Positions 33,966 through 45,260 of a DNA stretch of 64,000 bases are shown here, piece by piece (position 1 is the first letter of the stretch; every line of letters starts with the position of its first letter). The notes beneath the pieces are model-generated. The model saw only the letters and a program-made list of their open reading frames with translations, made no database searches and had not been told where the DNA came from. A program made the translations under genes and the position numbers. The stretch is from Hermodice carunculata (Eukaryota; Annelida; Polychaeta; Eunicida; Amphinomidae): the NCBI GenBank assembly GCA_964020975.1, contig CAXHWN010002459.1, positions 780,225 through 844,224 of the forward strand, given 5' to 3'.

Positions 33966-36100
33966 TGCAGCCTTCCAGGTGACAATATTATGCTACTACT
34001 CATGAAGTGCTGGCTGCAATGCATCTGCTCCTCTGGGCTCCATCAGCTTTACCCAATAACATAGAATATTTATGTGTGAAGTAGAACTATTGTGTTTGTT
34101 TTCGGCATAAGTATGATTTAATTGTGAACAATATTAAAATGTAATTTCGTTAGTTTAAGGTTTAAGTAAAACAAAGTGTTTCTTTGTGCCCACTTCGAAG
34201 CACCTGTAAACTTGTAGCTGTCTTTATATTTAATATGTTAATTTAATAGATAAACAAATAAACAGAATTATCGCAACATATATGTGATGGTAATTTATGT
34301 ATTTTACGACACGTTTGTCATATTTTTCGAAAAAACTAAAATAATCCCTTGGATAATATATCATTAGTCATGAAGAGACAGAATGCAAACGAATATAGAA
34401 CATCACTTTTCAGAGAGTATTCTCAATATGCACCAGTAAGGACCAAATATGCATTGGAGGTTTTAATTCAGATGCACATATGTACGTGCATAATTAAAAT
34501 TTATATTATGTTACCGTTTGAGTTTTCAGCATATTAACCTACATCATAAAGACAAAAACCCTTCGTTTTGGGCAAAAGAAAATCAAAGTGCAGAATGAAA
34601 TAATGTACATAAGCTGAACTCAAGTACCAATGAATATTGAATAACAAGTGGTTAATGATTTTGCTCCCAAACAAGTAGTAAAATGCAACACGATCTATAA
34701 GAAAAAGTATCGAAAGTGACTACAACATTTGGAACAGCAATACCTTGCCAACAGCGGGAAGATCTGGTTGAATGCCGACAGACAGAGGGATGACAGATGC
34801 CAAGCCTTCACAAAGTTCAGCTGACTGACAGGGCAGCAGAGCTAAAAAGTTACCTATGAATTTAAACGTTGCTTTCAATAATGCTACTAACCTGTTTTAA
34901 TGATACTGTCGGAATATATAGAATATGTTACGTGTGTTTGAATACAAATAAATAATGGTATATCAAGGAAAACTATAAGCTGAACATGTGTATAAAGGAA
35001 TGTTCATTTACTTTAGCCTCTGAGGACTGCTTTGCAGAGGCCTATGCCTCTGCCCTGGTTTTATCACTAGCAGTATCTTCCAACTGGAAGCATTGCTGAG
35101 AAGAATTAAAATATGTATATAAGAGCAGCACCACTTTGGGATAATTTTAATTGCATAACAATAATGTACCCCCTTTTCTAAATGTGAAATATACTTTCTG
35201 ACATTGCATTTCGATTCAGTTAACATATCCTATCAAAATTCAAAAGTGACTTTTTTTTGCATAAATTACCGTTTGTTAATATCAACTGTTGCCTGCGCGC
35301 ATGATTATGAGCAAAACGAAATGGCCATTTTTCTCATCTCCCTGATAATATTTTGATTTTTGCAGGTATTAATTACATAAACAACCCTACTTCCATCATA
35401 TGTATTAACGAAATGTATGAAAAAAGTCTATGTTTTTTGCAGATTTTGCCTTCAGTTCATAATATTACTGGTTCTGTTGTAATATTTATACTCGGAAAAC
35501 AACTAGCGTTAGTACGAGAGGTGTTGGTACTGCGATACTTGAATAAAAAACTAAATGAACGTTTTTTCTGATGAACTAGCTTGAACATTATCTCTGATGG
35601 CTGAAACGGTATCCTTAGGTAATGATTGATTTGTCTTTAAATGAGTTCACTTCCAATATAGACCTTTTTGGTATGTTTCAAATTTCTTTATATACCAACA
35701 TCAATGGTACAAATGCTAAAAAGATATAAAGATAGCAACTTCCTACTGAGAGGAAGAACACTTATATTAGAGCATGTTTTCAGCCCAATTAAGTATTATG
35801 TACATTTTAAAAATATTACTAAATTTCAAAGTAAACAAAATCTGTTTATGGTATATTTTCTAAAATTCTAGCTTTCACTTATGCTCTGTAGTTCCTAAAA
35901 CCCAAACTCCTCAACTCATGTGATTCGCCTTGACATTCATCCCAGCCGGGAGTTAGATATAACTTCTCGCGATATAGTGCTAAATATCGTACAGGATTCA
36001 TCCAATAATACTGCTTTAGCAAGTGCTTACAGCGATCACAAGTGGGTGTCAGCAGCTGCAGAAAAGCGCCACGAGGCACCAATGGGCATAGGGTCATGGG
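33966..36100. other. Intergenic DNA with one SINE-like AGCTCAGCTGA repeat
   Basis: A degraded repeat near 34735-34860 carries GACAGACAGAGGGATGACAG and TTCAGCTGACTGACAGGGCAG...GAGCTAAAAAG, related to the units at 52.8-53.2 kb. Near 35890-36115 both strands are open for 65-100 codons, but neither resembles a known protein. Confidence 0.45.
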
Positions 36101-36462
36101 TTGTCTTGCGAAGTGGGTAGATGCAAAGTAAATTTGATGGGCTTTACAATGGTGTATAAAAACAAAATTTGTTTTCAGTGTACCAGAAGTCACTGGAGTA
36201 ATGTATTTTCATATATTTTTTGTCTTCCCACGTAGGCCAACACACTGGATCAGAAAGAAAAATTCATATAGTTTTGTGCCTATATGATGACACTGCATGT
36301 TAAAAGGGCAAACTGTGGCATATCCTGCTGATTAAACATAATGTGAATGCTTCACAATAGGTATATAGCTGCCTTTACTGGTTTCATTGCAATGGCCCAA
36401 TTGCCGAAATATCTCTTTCTTTCAGACCTGTTTTATTCCAAACACAAAACGATATTGCCAAC

Positions 36463-36464
36463 TG

Positions 36465-36546
<82 letters not shown>
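36463..36546. repeat. (CA)12-(TA)30 compound microsatellite
   Basis: The junction microsatellite of one unit of the 36.1-38.2 kb array. Confidence 0.9.
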
Positions 36547-36550
<4 letters not shown>

Positions 36551-36841
36551 ATGGTGTATAAATGGAAAATACATTTTCAGCATATGAAGAGCCACTGATG
36601 TTAGGACTGTACGAGGAGTTTTTGGACGTTTTTGTCCTGTTGTCCAAACAGGGTTAGGATATTGCTCGAATGCTAATATATCACTTCGTTAAGATCTATC
36701 TTACTCAAAATAAAGAATCATATTGCCAAACAACATTTTTATATATGCAAAATATATTGGGCTTTTCAATGGTGCAAATATAAAATTTATATTTTGGTGT
36801 AGAAGGAGTCACTGGTGTTTGAAAATCATATCGTGAACAAC

Positions 36842-36889
36842 ACACAAACACATACATACATACATACATACATACATACATACATACAT
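36842..36889. repeat. (CATA)n microsatellite
   Basis: About 12 tetranucleotide units at a junction of the same array where other junctions carry TA. Confidence 0.85.
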
Positions 36890-37813
36890 GCAAACTACAT
36901 TTCATGTGATTCATAATGGTGTGTAAAAAGGATATATTTTTTATTGTAGAAGGAATCACTTGTGTTTGAAAAAGAATGTTTTTCTCAGATATTTTTATCC
37001 TAGCCAAAATATCCCTTCCTTCTGATCTGCCTTGGTCAGAAAAAATCATGTTGACAACAATACATACACAATACATACATACAAATATATATATATATAT
37101 ATATATGGATGCAAAGTACAATATATGAGCTTTATAATGGTGCACAGAAAGAAAATGCATTTTCAATGTATAAGAAATAACTTGTACAAAAAGAGTGTAC
37201 TTTTTTAAAATTTTGTTCTATATTAAACATAGGGTTAGTAGATGGCCTGATTCCCAAAATATTACTGCCTTCATATCTGTCTTGCTCAAAATGAAAACTT
37301 ATATTGAAACCAATATGAATATGGATGCAAAGTACAGTTCATGGGCTTTAAAATGGAGATAAGAAAGAATATATATTTTCATTGCAGAAGGATTCACTGC
37401 TGTTAAAGGAAGAAGGTATTTTCAAACAATTTTGTCCTATATTCTATATAGGATTAGCTTATGGCCCAACTGCTGAAATATCACTTCCTTCGGATCTCCC
37501 TTACTTACAGAAACAATCATGTTTATGACTGTATATATAAATATATATATACATATAAATATATGTATATATATATATATATATATACGTATACGTATAT
37601 GTATATGTATATGAACGCAAAGTAAATTTGATGAGTATTACAATGATATACGGAAAAATATCTTTTCCGTGTATACGGAACTAGTGGTGATGAAGAGTGT
37701 ACTTTTAGACATTTTTACCTCGTTTCTCATATAGCATCATTTATGGTATGACCCGATTGCCAACATACCACTACCTTCAGACATGTCTCACTCAAAATGC
37801 AAAATCATGTTGC

Positions 37814-37818
<5 letters not shown>

Positions 37819-37871
<53 letters not shown>
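37819..37871. repeat. (TA)n microsatellite
   Basis: About 52 bp of TA immediately after GTTGCCAACAA, the 3' end of the array unit. Confidence 0.9.
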
Positions 37872-37872
<1 letters not shown>

Positions 37873-38070
37873 ATGCAAAGTACCTTTTATGGACTTTACA
37901 ATTCTATATAGAAAGAAAGTATATTTTCAGTGTCCAAAAAGCCGCTGCTATTAGAAAGAAAATGTATATTCAGATACGTTTGTCCTATATTCCATGTAGG
38001 GTTAGACTATGGCCTGATTGCTAAAACATCTCTTCCTTGGGATCTTACTCAAAAGAGGAAATCATGTTGC

Positions 38071-38075
<5 letters not shown>

Positions 38076-38158
<83 letters not shown>
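38076..38158. repeat. (TA)n microsatellite
   Basis: About 82 bp of TA after another GTTGCCAACAA unit end; the last junction of the array. Confidence 0.9.
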
Positions 38159-38159
<1 letters not shown>

Positions 38160-38161
<2 letters not shown>

Positions 38162-39225
38162 TTATATAATAGAAACGCCTCTATCTTAATATACCATTGC
38201 AGATCGTTTAATATCTCATACTACATATATTTCACAGATGTGGAAGTTGGGACAAGTTAGGAGTTTTCGTTGGTGTGGAACGGCGCCCCAGCATCTTCAC
38301 CCTGTAGTGAAAATATATCTTCACTAAACCTTACTGTCACAATGAATTGGTGAGGAAAAAAACAAATATCTATGGAACTTAATAACAGAGATAACCTCTT
38401 TCTGTTTATGCCTTTGGAGAAATCTATCACAAATGTGTATATGGGGAACCTTTCTGAGAATTATCATTCACTTCATTAATTGCCTTGCACCACGGAACAA
38501 CAATGTAAAGATATGTAACACATAGATTTATGCAAAATTTACTGTCACATGTTACAGAATGTAATATTAAAAAACACCATATTAAATTTCACGATTAAAT
38601 ACAAAATTTGAGACAGATAAATTTCCACAACACATGCATTAAAATAAGATAACAAAATTACTTTAAAATAGCTGAAGAATGGATAAGATCCCCTAACTGT
38701 ATGGTCAGCCCAGTACTTATCTGGTTTATTGGTTCTTCAATTGTTTCTTATGAATATCCAGTTAGATATGTAGACATAAGCTTCGGCGATTGTATGATGT
38801 CCATGAAAGAAATTGTAATTTTGATTTGTATTTCAGAAAATGTTTCCTGTCAATGACAAGCAAAGAATCGGTTGGAGTTTGTGTGATTAAATGATAATAA
38901 ATTACATTTAGTCATAATTTATGTAGCCTTTACTACCTTGCTTGATGTTAGAAATAATATCTTATTTTGTTTGGAAGACAAGTCATTCGACACTTCTAAC
39001 AGAAAGCTGAAGCATTAACTCATTTATACTAATGCTTGGCACTCAAGGTTTGAGAAGTTCACAGTTTCTAAAATTGAGTGGTTAACTTAAACTTCCAGTT
39101 GCCACCCGGCTATTGCCTGTCGCAAGTCTTGGTGATTCTGTGATGTCTATAAAAGAAATGGTCTTCTTTATTTAAATTTCAAGAAATGTTGTCTTGTTGA
39201 ATCATTATTCATTTATTTACAATTT
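38160..39225. other. AT-rich DNA with a diverged direct repeat
   Basis: Near 38760-38830 and 39110-39190 the same motifs recur (GTCGCAAGTCTTGGTGATTCTG versus AGCTTCGGCGATTGTATGATG; then TCTATAAAAGAAATG and TTTCAGAAAATGTT-like). This is a degraded repeat of about 350 bp period. No gene is seen. Confidence 0.45.
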
Positions 39226-39229
39226 CAAT

Positions 39230-40070
39230 CACATTTAACGACCGCCAGGTGTCACTGTTGATCGCACATTGGCGCCAAAATGAGCTGGTATTAGCCTGTA
39301 GTTGTAAGGTGGTGCAATAAGTCACTAACCTGGTAAGGCAATGAGTGTGTTAGTACCTTTCACCAGGCAGAACATGCACAGAGTATATGCAATAATTTTC
39401 ACTTGCAAATGACGTTTAGCAGTTGATAACGGGTGCCAGTCCATGTCTTTGTACGTGAGTGCCTTCAAACATCAGTGTCTGTCTAAGGTTTTCTGGTGCC
39501 ACTAATAGCACCTAATCTCATCAAGATAACTTTGTTGGAACTAACACTCGCTCTGGTCGATTAAAAAGATAATAGGGTCGGTACTAATGAAGGTGCAATA
39601 TTTTGATTGTATGTATTCAATAATTATCCTTTGCCATCATTTTCAGCGATCGTCAGAGACGCATGGCGCCAAAGGGGGATAGTTGTCGCCAATGGCGCCA
39701 AGGCGTCATAAGCACTCGATTTGGTCCATAAAAGAATAATGGGCTCTCTACTGCTGAATCGCAGGACTCTCATTGAATTTATGCAATTATTATACTTTGG
39801 CAGTCATTTTAGCGATCGCCCGGGGCGCTTGCGTGGTGCCAAGGGTGACGTTGTCGCCAATGCCGGAAGGGCGTAACAAGCACTCGCTCTGCTCGATAAA
39901 ATGATGGTGGGGTCCGTACTAATGAAATGCCAGGACTTTCATTAGATTTATGCAACAATAATACTTTTGCAGTCATTTTAGCGATCGCCAGGGGGCGCTA
40001 TGGGCACCCGCGTGGCGCTTTTGCGGCATCTATGTGCCGACAAATAGCGCCAAGTATCTGCAGGTGCGGC
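39230..40070. repeat. GC-rich tandem repeat with GCGATCGCC and GGCGCC motifs
   Basis: Three or four units of about 165 bp share TCATTTTAGCGATCGCC (near 39644, 39805, 39973; a weaker copy near 39230), TTGTCGCCAATG, AAGCACTCGCT, AATAATGGG and CTTTCATTAGATTTATGCAA. The GC-rich half carries GGCGCC and GCGATCGC palindromes, in sharp contrast to the AT-rich surroundings. Confidence 0.75.
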
Positions 40071-40715
40071 CAACAATCATCATATTTGTAATAGAAACAA
40101 TAAGGTCAGTAGCATTTGCCTGTGGTCTAAGGTGCAAGGTGTTACAGTAGAAGCATTAATGATATTATATTTTGGAAATCGACACTTTTGATATGGTCCC
40201 TCCATGTCCTTATTCATGACCTTTACGTCCTCATATACTGTTCAAGAGGCTGCTCTGTCATTTTTGTTAGCTATTTTTGGCATTGTTTTCAACTGTAGCT
40301 CGCAAAAAAAAACATCTTCTGTGAGGGGCTAACACTCTTAATAAATACGTCCTAGCAAATTCTTCTGCATACATCACTTAAAAATACACTTAAATGTGTT
40401 TAAAGTGTCAGTACTTACCAATGTGGATCATCCGTTACAAATCTAGCGGCAGAGAGGAATCAGAGAGAATTATGGGTAAAGGGGTCATGTCAAAAATACA
40501 GAAAAAGACGTAGATTTATATAGTGGTGGAAATGAAAATTTCAGAGCGAAAGCTTTCAAATGGTAGAAAAATGAAAATTTTTGGACAAATATTTATGAAG
40601 TTATAAGCAAAACAAGATTAGCTGGTCACGTGACAAAATGGCCACCATATGGCCCATTTCCTTAAATTTGATTTAACTCGGTCATATGTTATGTAAAAAT
40701 CGCAGCTTTTTCTTC
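40070..40715. other. Intergenic DNA between two tandem-repeat blocks
   Basis: No repeat or coding structure was recognised. It is the left flank of the palindromic box array. Confidence 0.4.
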
Positions 40716-43700
40716 AGGGGTTAAAATATTCTAATATAAAATTGGGATCACAAAAAAACTGGAAACCCCAAAACCCTAAAGAACCCCCCAAAAAGACCAT
40801 AACAATGGCCCTAAAGAGGCAGTCCAGGGCCAGTCTTATAGGTCGTCAACAATAATTCTGGTAAATTGCCAAAAGTCGCCCTTTTTTTCTCAAATTTTAG
40901 CACATCCCAAAAAGTCTGGTAACCTTGGAAAAAATGCCCCTGCACCACAAAACCGGCCCTGTAGGGCCAGTGTTATGGCTTTGGGGCTGTGACAGAAAAT
41001 CTTTTAGACCAGCAAAATTGTTATTTAATTATGAGTAATATTTGGGTGAAATATGGGAAAAACAAATTTTCCCCAGGACCATAATACTGACCCTAGAGGG
41101 CCAGTTTTATATACAACTGTAATTTAGGGGGGTATATTTTCCAAATATGGAAACAATTTTATTGTTGAAAATTATTCCTTTGGGTATAAAAAATATTTTG
41201 CATAAAAAAGTCATCACAAAAAAATATGAAATCCTAAACCCCAAACATTTTTGAAAAGACCATAACACTGGCCCTTCAGGGCCAGCCAAGAGAGAGTCTT
41301 ATATAACACCCGCTACACCCTCCTACCCCGTAGAATATCTGCCTCAGGACCATAAATCTGGCACTGTATGGTCAGAGTTTTGGCTGTGGGGTTTTGCCAG
41401 AAAAAATTTTAGTGCAGCAAAATTGTTATTACATTATGGGGAATGTTTGGGTGAAATATGGGAAGAAACAAATTTGCCCAAGGTCATAATACTGGCCCTG
41501 TAGGGCCAGCTTTATGGCTCTCAGGTTATCATGACAAAGGTATCCTTGAACCGAAATTGTTTTTCACATTGTAAGGAATAATCTGCTGTACTACCCTAAC
41601 AAAACACTTCTCCAAGAACCATAAAACTGGCCCTAGAGGGCCAGTTCTATATACAACTGTCATTATCGGGTATATACTCCTAATATTTTTTAAATGTTAT
41701 TGGTGAAAATGTCCTTAAGGGGTTAAAATATTCTAATATAAAATTGGGATCACAAAAAATTGGAAACCCCAAAACCCTAAAGAACCCCCCAAAGAGACCA
41801 TAACAATAGCCCTACAGAGGCAGTCCAGGGCCAGTCTTATAGGTCGCCACCAATAATTGTGGTAAATTGCCAAAAGTCGCCTTTTTTTTCTCAAATTTTA
41901 GCACTTCCCAAAAAGTCTGGTAACCTTGGAATAAAACTGGCCCTGTAGGGTCGGTGTTATGGCTCTGGGGTCATGGCAGAAAAAAATTTAGTCCTGCAAA
42001 ATTGATATTACATTATGGGGTATGTATGGGTGAAATATAGAGGATTCAACTTTTTCCTGGGACCATAATACTGGCCCTGTAGGGCCAGCTTTGTGGTCCT
42101 GGAAGGGCCATATTTATATACCACTGTACTTTGTGGTTAATTCTGATCATAAAGTTTACATAGGCAAAAATATTCCTTGGGATGTAAAAAAAGTGGTATA
42201 CAATATGGATTACAAGTAAATATAGAAACCCCAAAACCCCAAATAACCCCCCCACCCAAAAAAGGCCATAACACTGGCCCTATAGGGCCATTCCAGAGCC
42301 AGTTTTATATACCACTGTTATCTTGGGGTTCATTCTCCAACTTTCGAAAAAAAATTCACACGTGAAAATTTTCCTTTGGGTGTAAAAAATATTTTGAATA
42401 AAATAGTCATCACAAAAAAAAATTAAAAACAAACCCCAAACCCCAAACAGTCTTGAAAGACCATAACACCGGCCCTATAGGGCCAGTCAAGAGCCAGTCT
42501 TATAATTGCTCCCCCCCCCCCTCAATTGAAAAAAAAATTATCCCATGTTTACACCATGTTCATCCTGAGGCTCTATTTCAACTTTCAGTATAACCTAGAA
42601 AATAAAACTGGCCATGTAGGGTCAGTGTTATGGCTCTTGGGTTTCGGCAGAAGAAATTTTATTGCAGGAAATTTGATATTATATTATGGGGTAAACATGG
42701 GTGAAATATGACGAGATACAAATTTGCCCCGGGACCAAAGCCATAAAGCTGGCCCTACAGGGCCAGTTTTATGGCTTTTGGGAGGGCCAGTTTTATATAC
42801 CACTGTAATTTTGGGGTAAAATCTCATAATATGGACAAAATTTTCATTGATGAAAATATTCCTTTGTGTTAAAAAAAAAAATGGTATACAATGGGGATCA
42901 AAAAATATACAAAAAAAACCCAAACCCCCCCCCAAAAAAACAAAAAGGACCATAACAGTGGCCCCATAGGGCCATTCCAGGGCCAGTTTTATATTTAACC
43001 CTCCATAAGGGTTAATTGAAAAAAATTACCCCCAATTTTTTTTACACCATACTAATCCTTAGACCATATCTCAAATTTTAAAACACCCCCAAAAAATCGT
43101 TTAACCCCAAGTTGTGGTTAGGGTTAATTCCCACATGATATGTAAAAAAGCAGAAAAGCTACTTTCAGAGTGCAGGGAACTTTGTTATCCAAAATGACAA
43201 AAAACATTAAAAGGCCGCAGTGCCATAATACCGGCCCTGCAGAGCCAGGGCCGGTATTATGGCACTTTAGGGTTTTCCGACAACCCCAAAACTCCAAATT
43301 ATGGTAAGGGTTGCTTCGCATATGAAATTTAAAAAGTAGAAGAGTGACTTTCAGAGTGCAGGGAATTTTTTTATCCAAAATGACCAAAAATAATAATAAA
43401 TGGCCGCAGTGCCATAATACCGGCCCTGGAGAGCCAGGGCCGGTATTATGGCACTTTGGGGTTTTCCGACAGGATACTTTGTAATGAGAAACCTGAGTTT
43501 CAGAGTGCAGGGAATTTTTTGTTCTAATATGAGAAAAAATAAAATAGCCCCAGCGCCATAATACCGGCCCTTTAGGGCCAGGGCCGGTTTTATGGCTGCA
43601 GGATTAATTTGCGGTTTTCTAATAGAAAAAATGTTTTTGCAGAAAAATATTTTTCACAGTGCAAGAGATATTCTGGTTCAATATGAGGGGAAAAAAATAT

Positions 43701-44815
43701 CGGTAGAACCATAACACTGGCCCCACAGGGCCGGTTTGATATACCACTTGGTTTTTTTGGGTTAAACCAAAAAAAAAAGGAAATGTATTTTTTTTTTTTT
43801 TTTGGTGAAAATACTCCTTGGGTGGTATAAAAAAATTTGGTATAACATTTAGGTCATCAAAAAAATGATGAACCCAAAACCCCCCGAAAACCCCCAAAAG
43901 GATCATAAAACTGGCCCTATAGGGCTGATCTAGGGCCGGTCTCCTATACAATGCCCCCTGGGGGTAACAGAAATATTTCCTACCATTTTTTTACATTATG
44001 TTAATCCTTAGGGTCCAACTGAAATTTTGGCATATTTCTTAAAAACCCCAAAACCCAGACACCCCAAATTACGGTTACGGTTGCTTTGCATATGATATTT
44101 GAAATGCAGAAATGTGACTTTCAGAGTGCAGGGAATATTTTTATCCAAAATGACAACAACAACAAAATAAATGGCTGCAGTGCCATAATATTGGCCCTGG
44201 AGAGCCAGGGCCGGTCTTATGGCACTTAAGGATTTTCCGACAGGATACTTTTGATGACAAAACTGAGTTTCAGAGTGCAAGAAATTTTTTGGTCTAATAT
44301 GAACAAAAATAAAATTGCCCCAGCACCATAATACTGGCCCTGAAGGGCTCGGGGCCGGTTTTATGGCTGCAGGGTTAATTTGCGGTTTTCCACAAAATTT
44401 TTTATTGAAGAAAATTGTATTTCACAGTGCAAGAGATATTCTGGCGCAATATGAGAAAAAAGCATTATCCGTAAAACCATAACACTGGCCCAACAGGGCC
44501 AGATTTACATGCTTCTTGGTTTTGGGGGCTAACCAAAAAAAAGGGGATTTTTTTTTTAGTGAAAATTCTCCTTGGGTGGTATAAAAAATTTTGGTATAAG
44601 ATTTAGGTCATAAAAAAAAGATGAACCCCAAAACCCCCAAATTACCCCAAAAGGACCATAAAAGTGGCCCTCTGGGTCCAGTCTGGGGCCAGTCTCCTAT
44701 TCATCACCCCATGGGGTGCAAAAGAAAAAATTACCCCCATATTTTTTTACACCAGGTTAATCCTTAGGGTCCATCTCAAATTTTGGCACACCCAAAAAAA
44801 AACCCAAAACCAAAA
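40716..44815. repeat. Dense array of GGCCCT...AGGGCC inverted-repeat boxes
   Basis: About 20 boxes with CCATAAYACYGGCCCT-N-AGGGCCRG lie 100-300 bp apart in AT-rich DNA rich in AAAACCCC and CCCCAAAAC runs. At least two higher-order levels show. A block of about 1.0 kb starting GGGGTTAAAATATTCTAATA is repeated (40718 and 41719). A sub-block with CTTTCAGAGTGCAGGGAA, ATCCAAAATGA and a long hairpin recurs at 43124, 43310 and 44090. Proline/glycine-rich frames within it are by-products. Confidence 0.85.
43408..43455. repeat. Perfect 22 bp-arm hairpin
   Basis: AGTGCCATAATACCGGCCCTGG, an AGAG loop, then the exact reverse complement of the first arm (43408-43429 and 43434-43455). A near-identical hairpin lies at about 43217-43264 with one mismatch, and a weaker one near 44178-44226. 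Such a fold is stable as DNA cruciform or as RNA. Confidence 0.95.
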
Positions 44816-44835
44816 GTTAGGGTTAGGGTTAGGGC
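44816..44835 (+). repeat. Short TTAGGG tract joined to a palindromic box
   Basis: Three TTAGGG units run into GGGCTATAACACCGACCC, then TATAGGGTCGGT repeated with GGGGTCGGTCTAGGGTCGGTG. The same join, TTAGGG followed by CTATAAC, occurs at 30049-30066. Confidence 0.85.
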
Positions 44836-45260
44836 TATAACACCGACCCTATAGGGTCGGTCTGGGGTCGGTCTAGGGTCGGTGTGTTTGGTACAGTGTC
44901 AGTGAAGAGTTTTGCTGTGAATGCATATCAATTTGAATAAACCTGATGAAAAGTTTTCTTTACAGGATGTTTTAGCCTACTAATCAGTGACTATTCTAAT
45001 TAGGATTATTTTAATTATATGCATAATGAAAAAGCCAAAGCTAGTCCACTGGCTGTGCTGATTTTAATACGTAGTTTTAGGATTAACCTTTTTATATCAT
45101 ATTCAACTTGTGGTTCTGAACCTGTTGTTTCTAGAATTGTTATTGTGTGAAAGGCATTTAAGATAAGACCTCTAAATTTCTATTCAGAGTTTCAAATTAA
45201 GATTTTATAACATAAAAACCGTGAAACCAGAAGAGCTAACCTGACATATTACGTGCAATT
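44836..45260. other. Transition from palindromic boxes to satellite
   Basis: After the CGACCC box at 44848-44890 the sequence is AT-rich with a faint resemblance to the satellite monomers (TTAGGATTA, TATCATATTCAA). It may be one or two heavily diverged monomers. Confidence 0.45.

Larger units (their letters stand above)
36100..38160. repeat. Tandem array of about nine units with embedded microsatellites
   Basis: Units of roughly 200-300 bp start near 36120, 36550, 36745, 36890, 37108, 37322, 37610, 37870 and (partial) 38160. The consensus runs GGATGCAAAGTACA, GGGCTTTACAATGGTGTATA, ATTTTCAGTGTA, AGTCACTGGTG, GTCCTATATTCCATATAGGG, TATGGCCCAATTGC, CTTCCTTC and AAATCATGTTGCCAACAATA. Most junctions carry their own (TA)n, (CA)n-(TA)n or (ATAC)n run, from about 20 to 80 bp, so the microsatellite behaves as part of the unit. 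No coding capacity is seen. Confidence 0.8.

Noticed and set aside
35879-36193. A gene of about 104 codons on minus or 66 on plus
   Set aside because: Both strands are open at once, neither resembles a family, and the right end overlaps the tandem array.
36100-38160. CRISPR-like array
   Set aside because: Units are long, diverged and lack short identical repeats with uniform spacers; the context is eukaryotic.
40716-44815. Several 60-110 codon frames in the palindromic array
   Set aside because: They recur with the repeat, change frame between units and show no conserved residues beyond the boxes.
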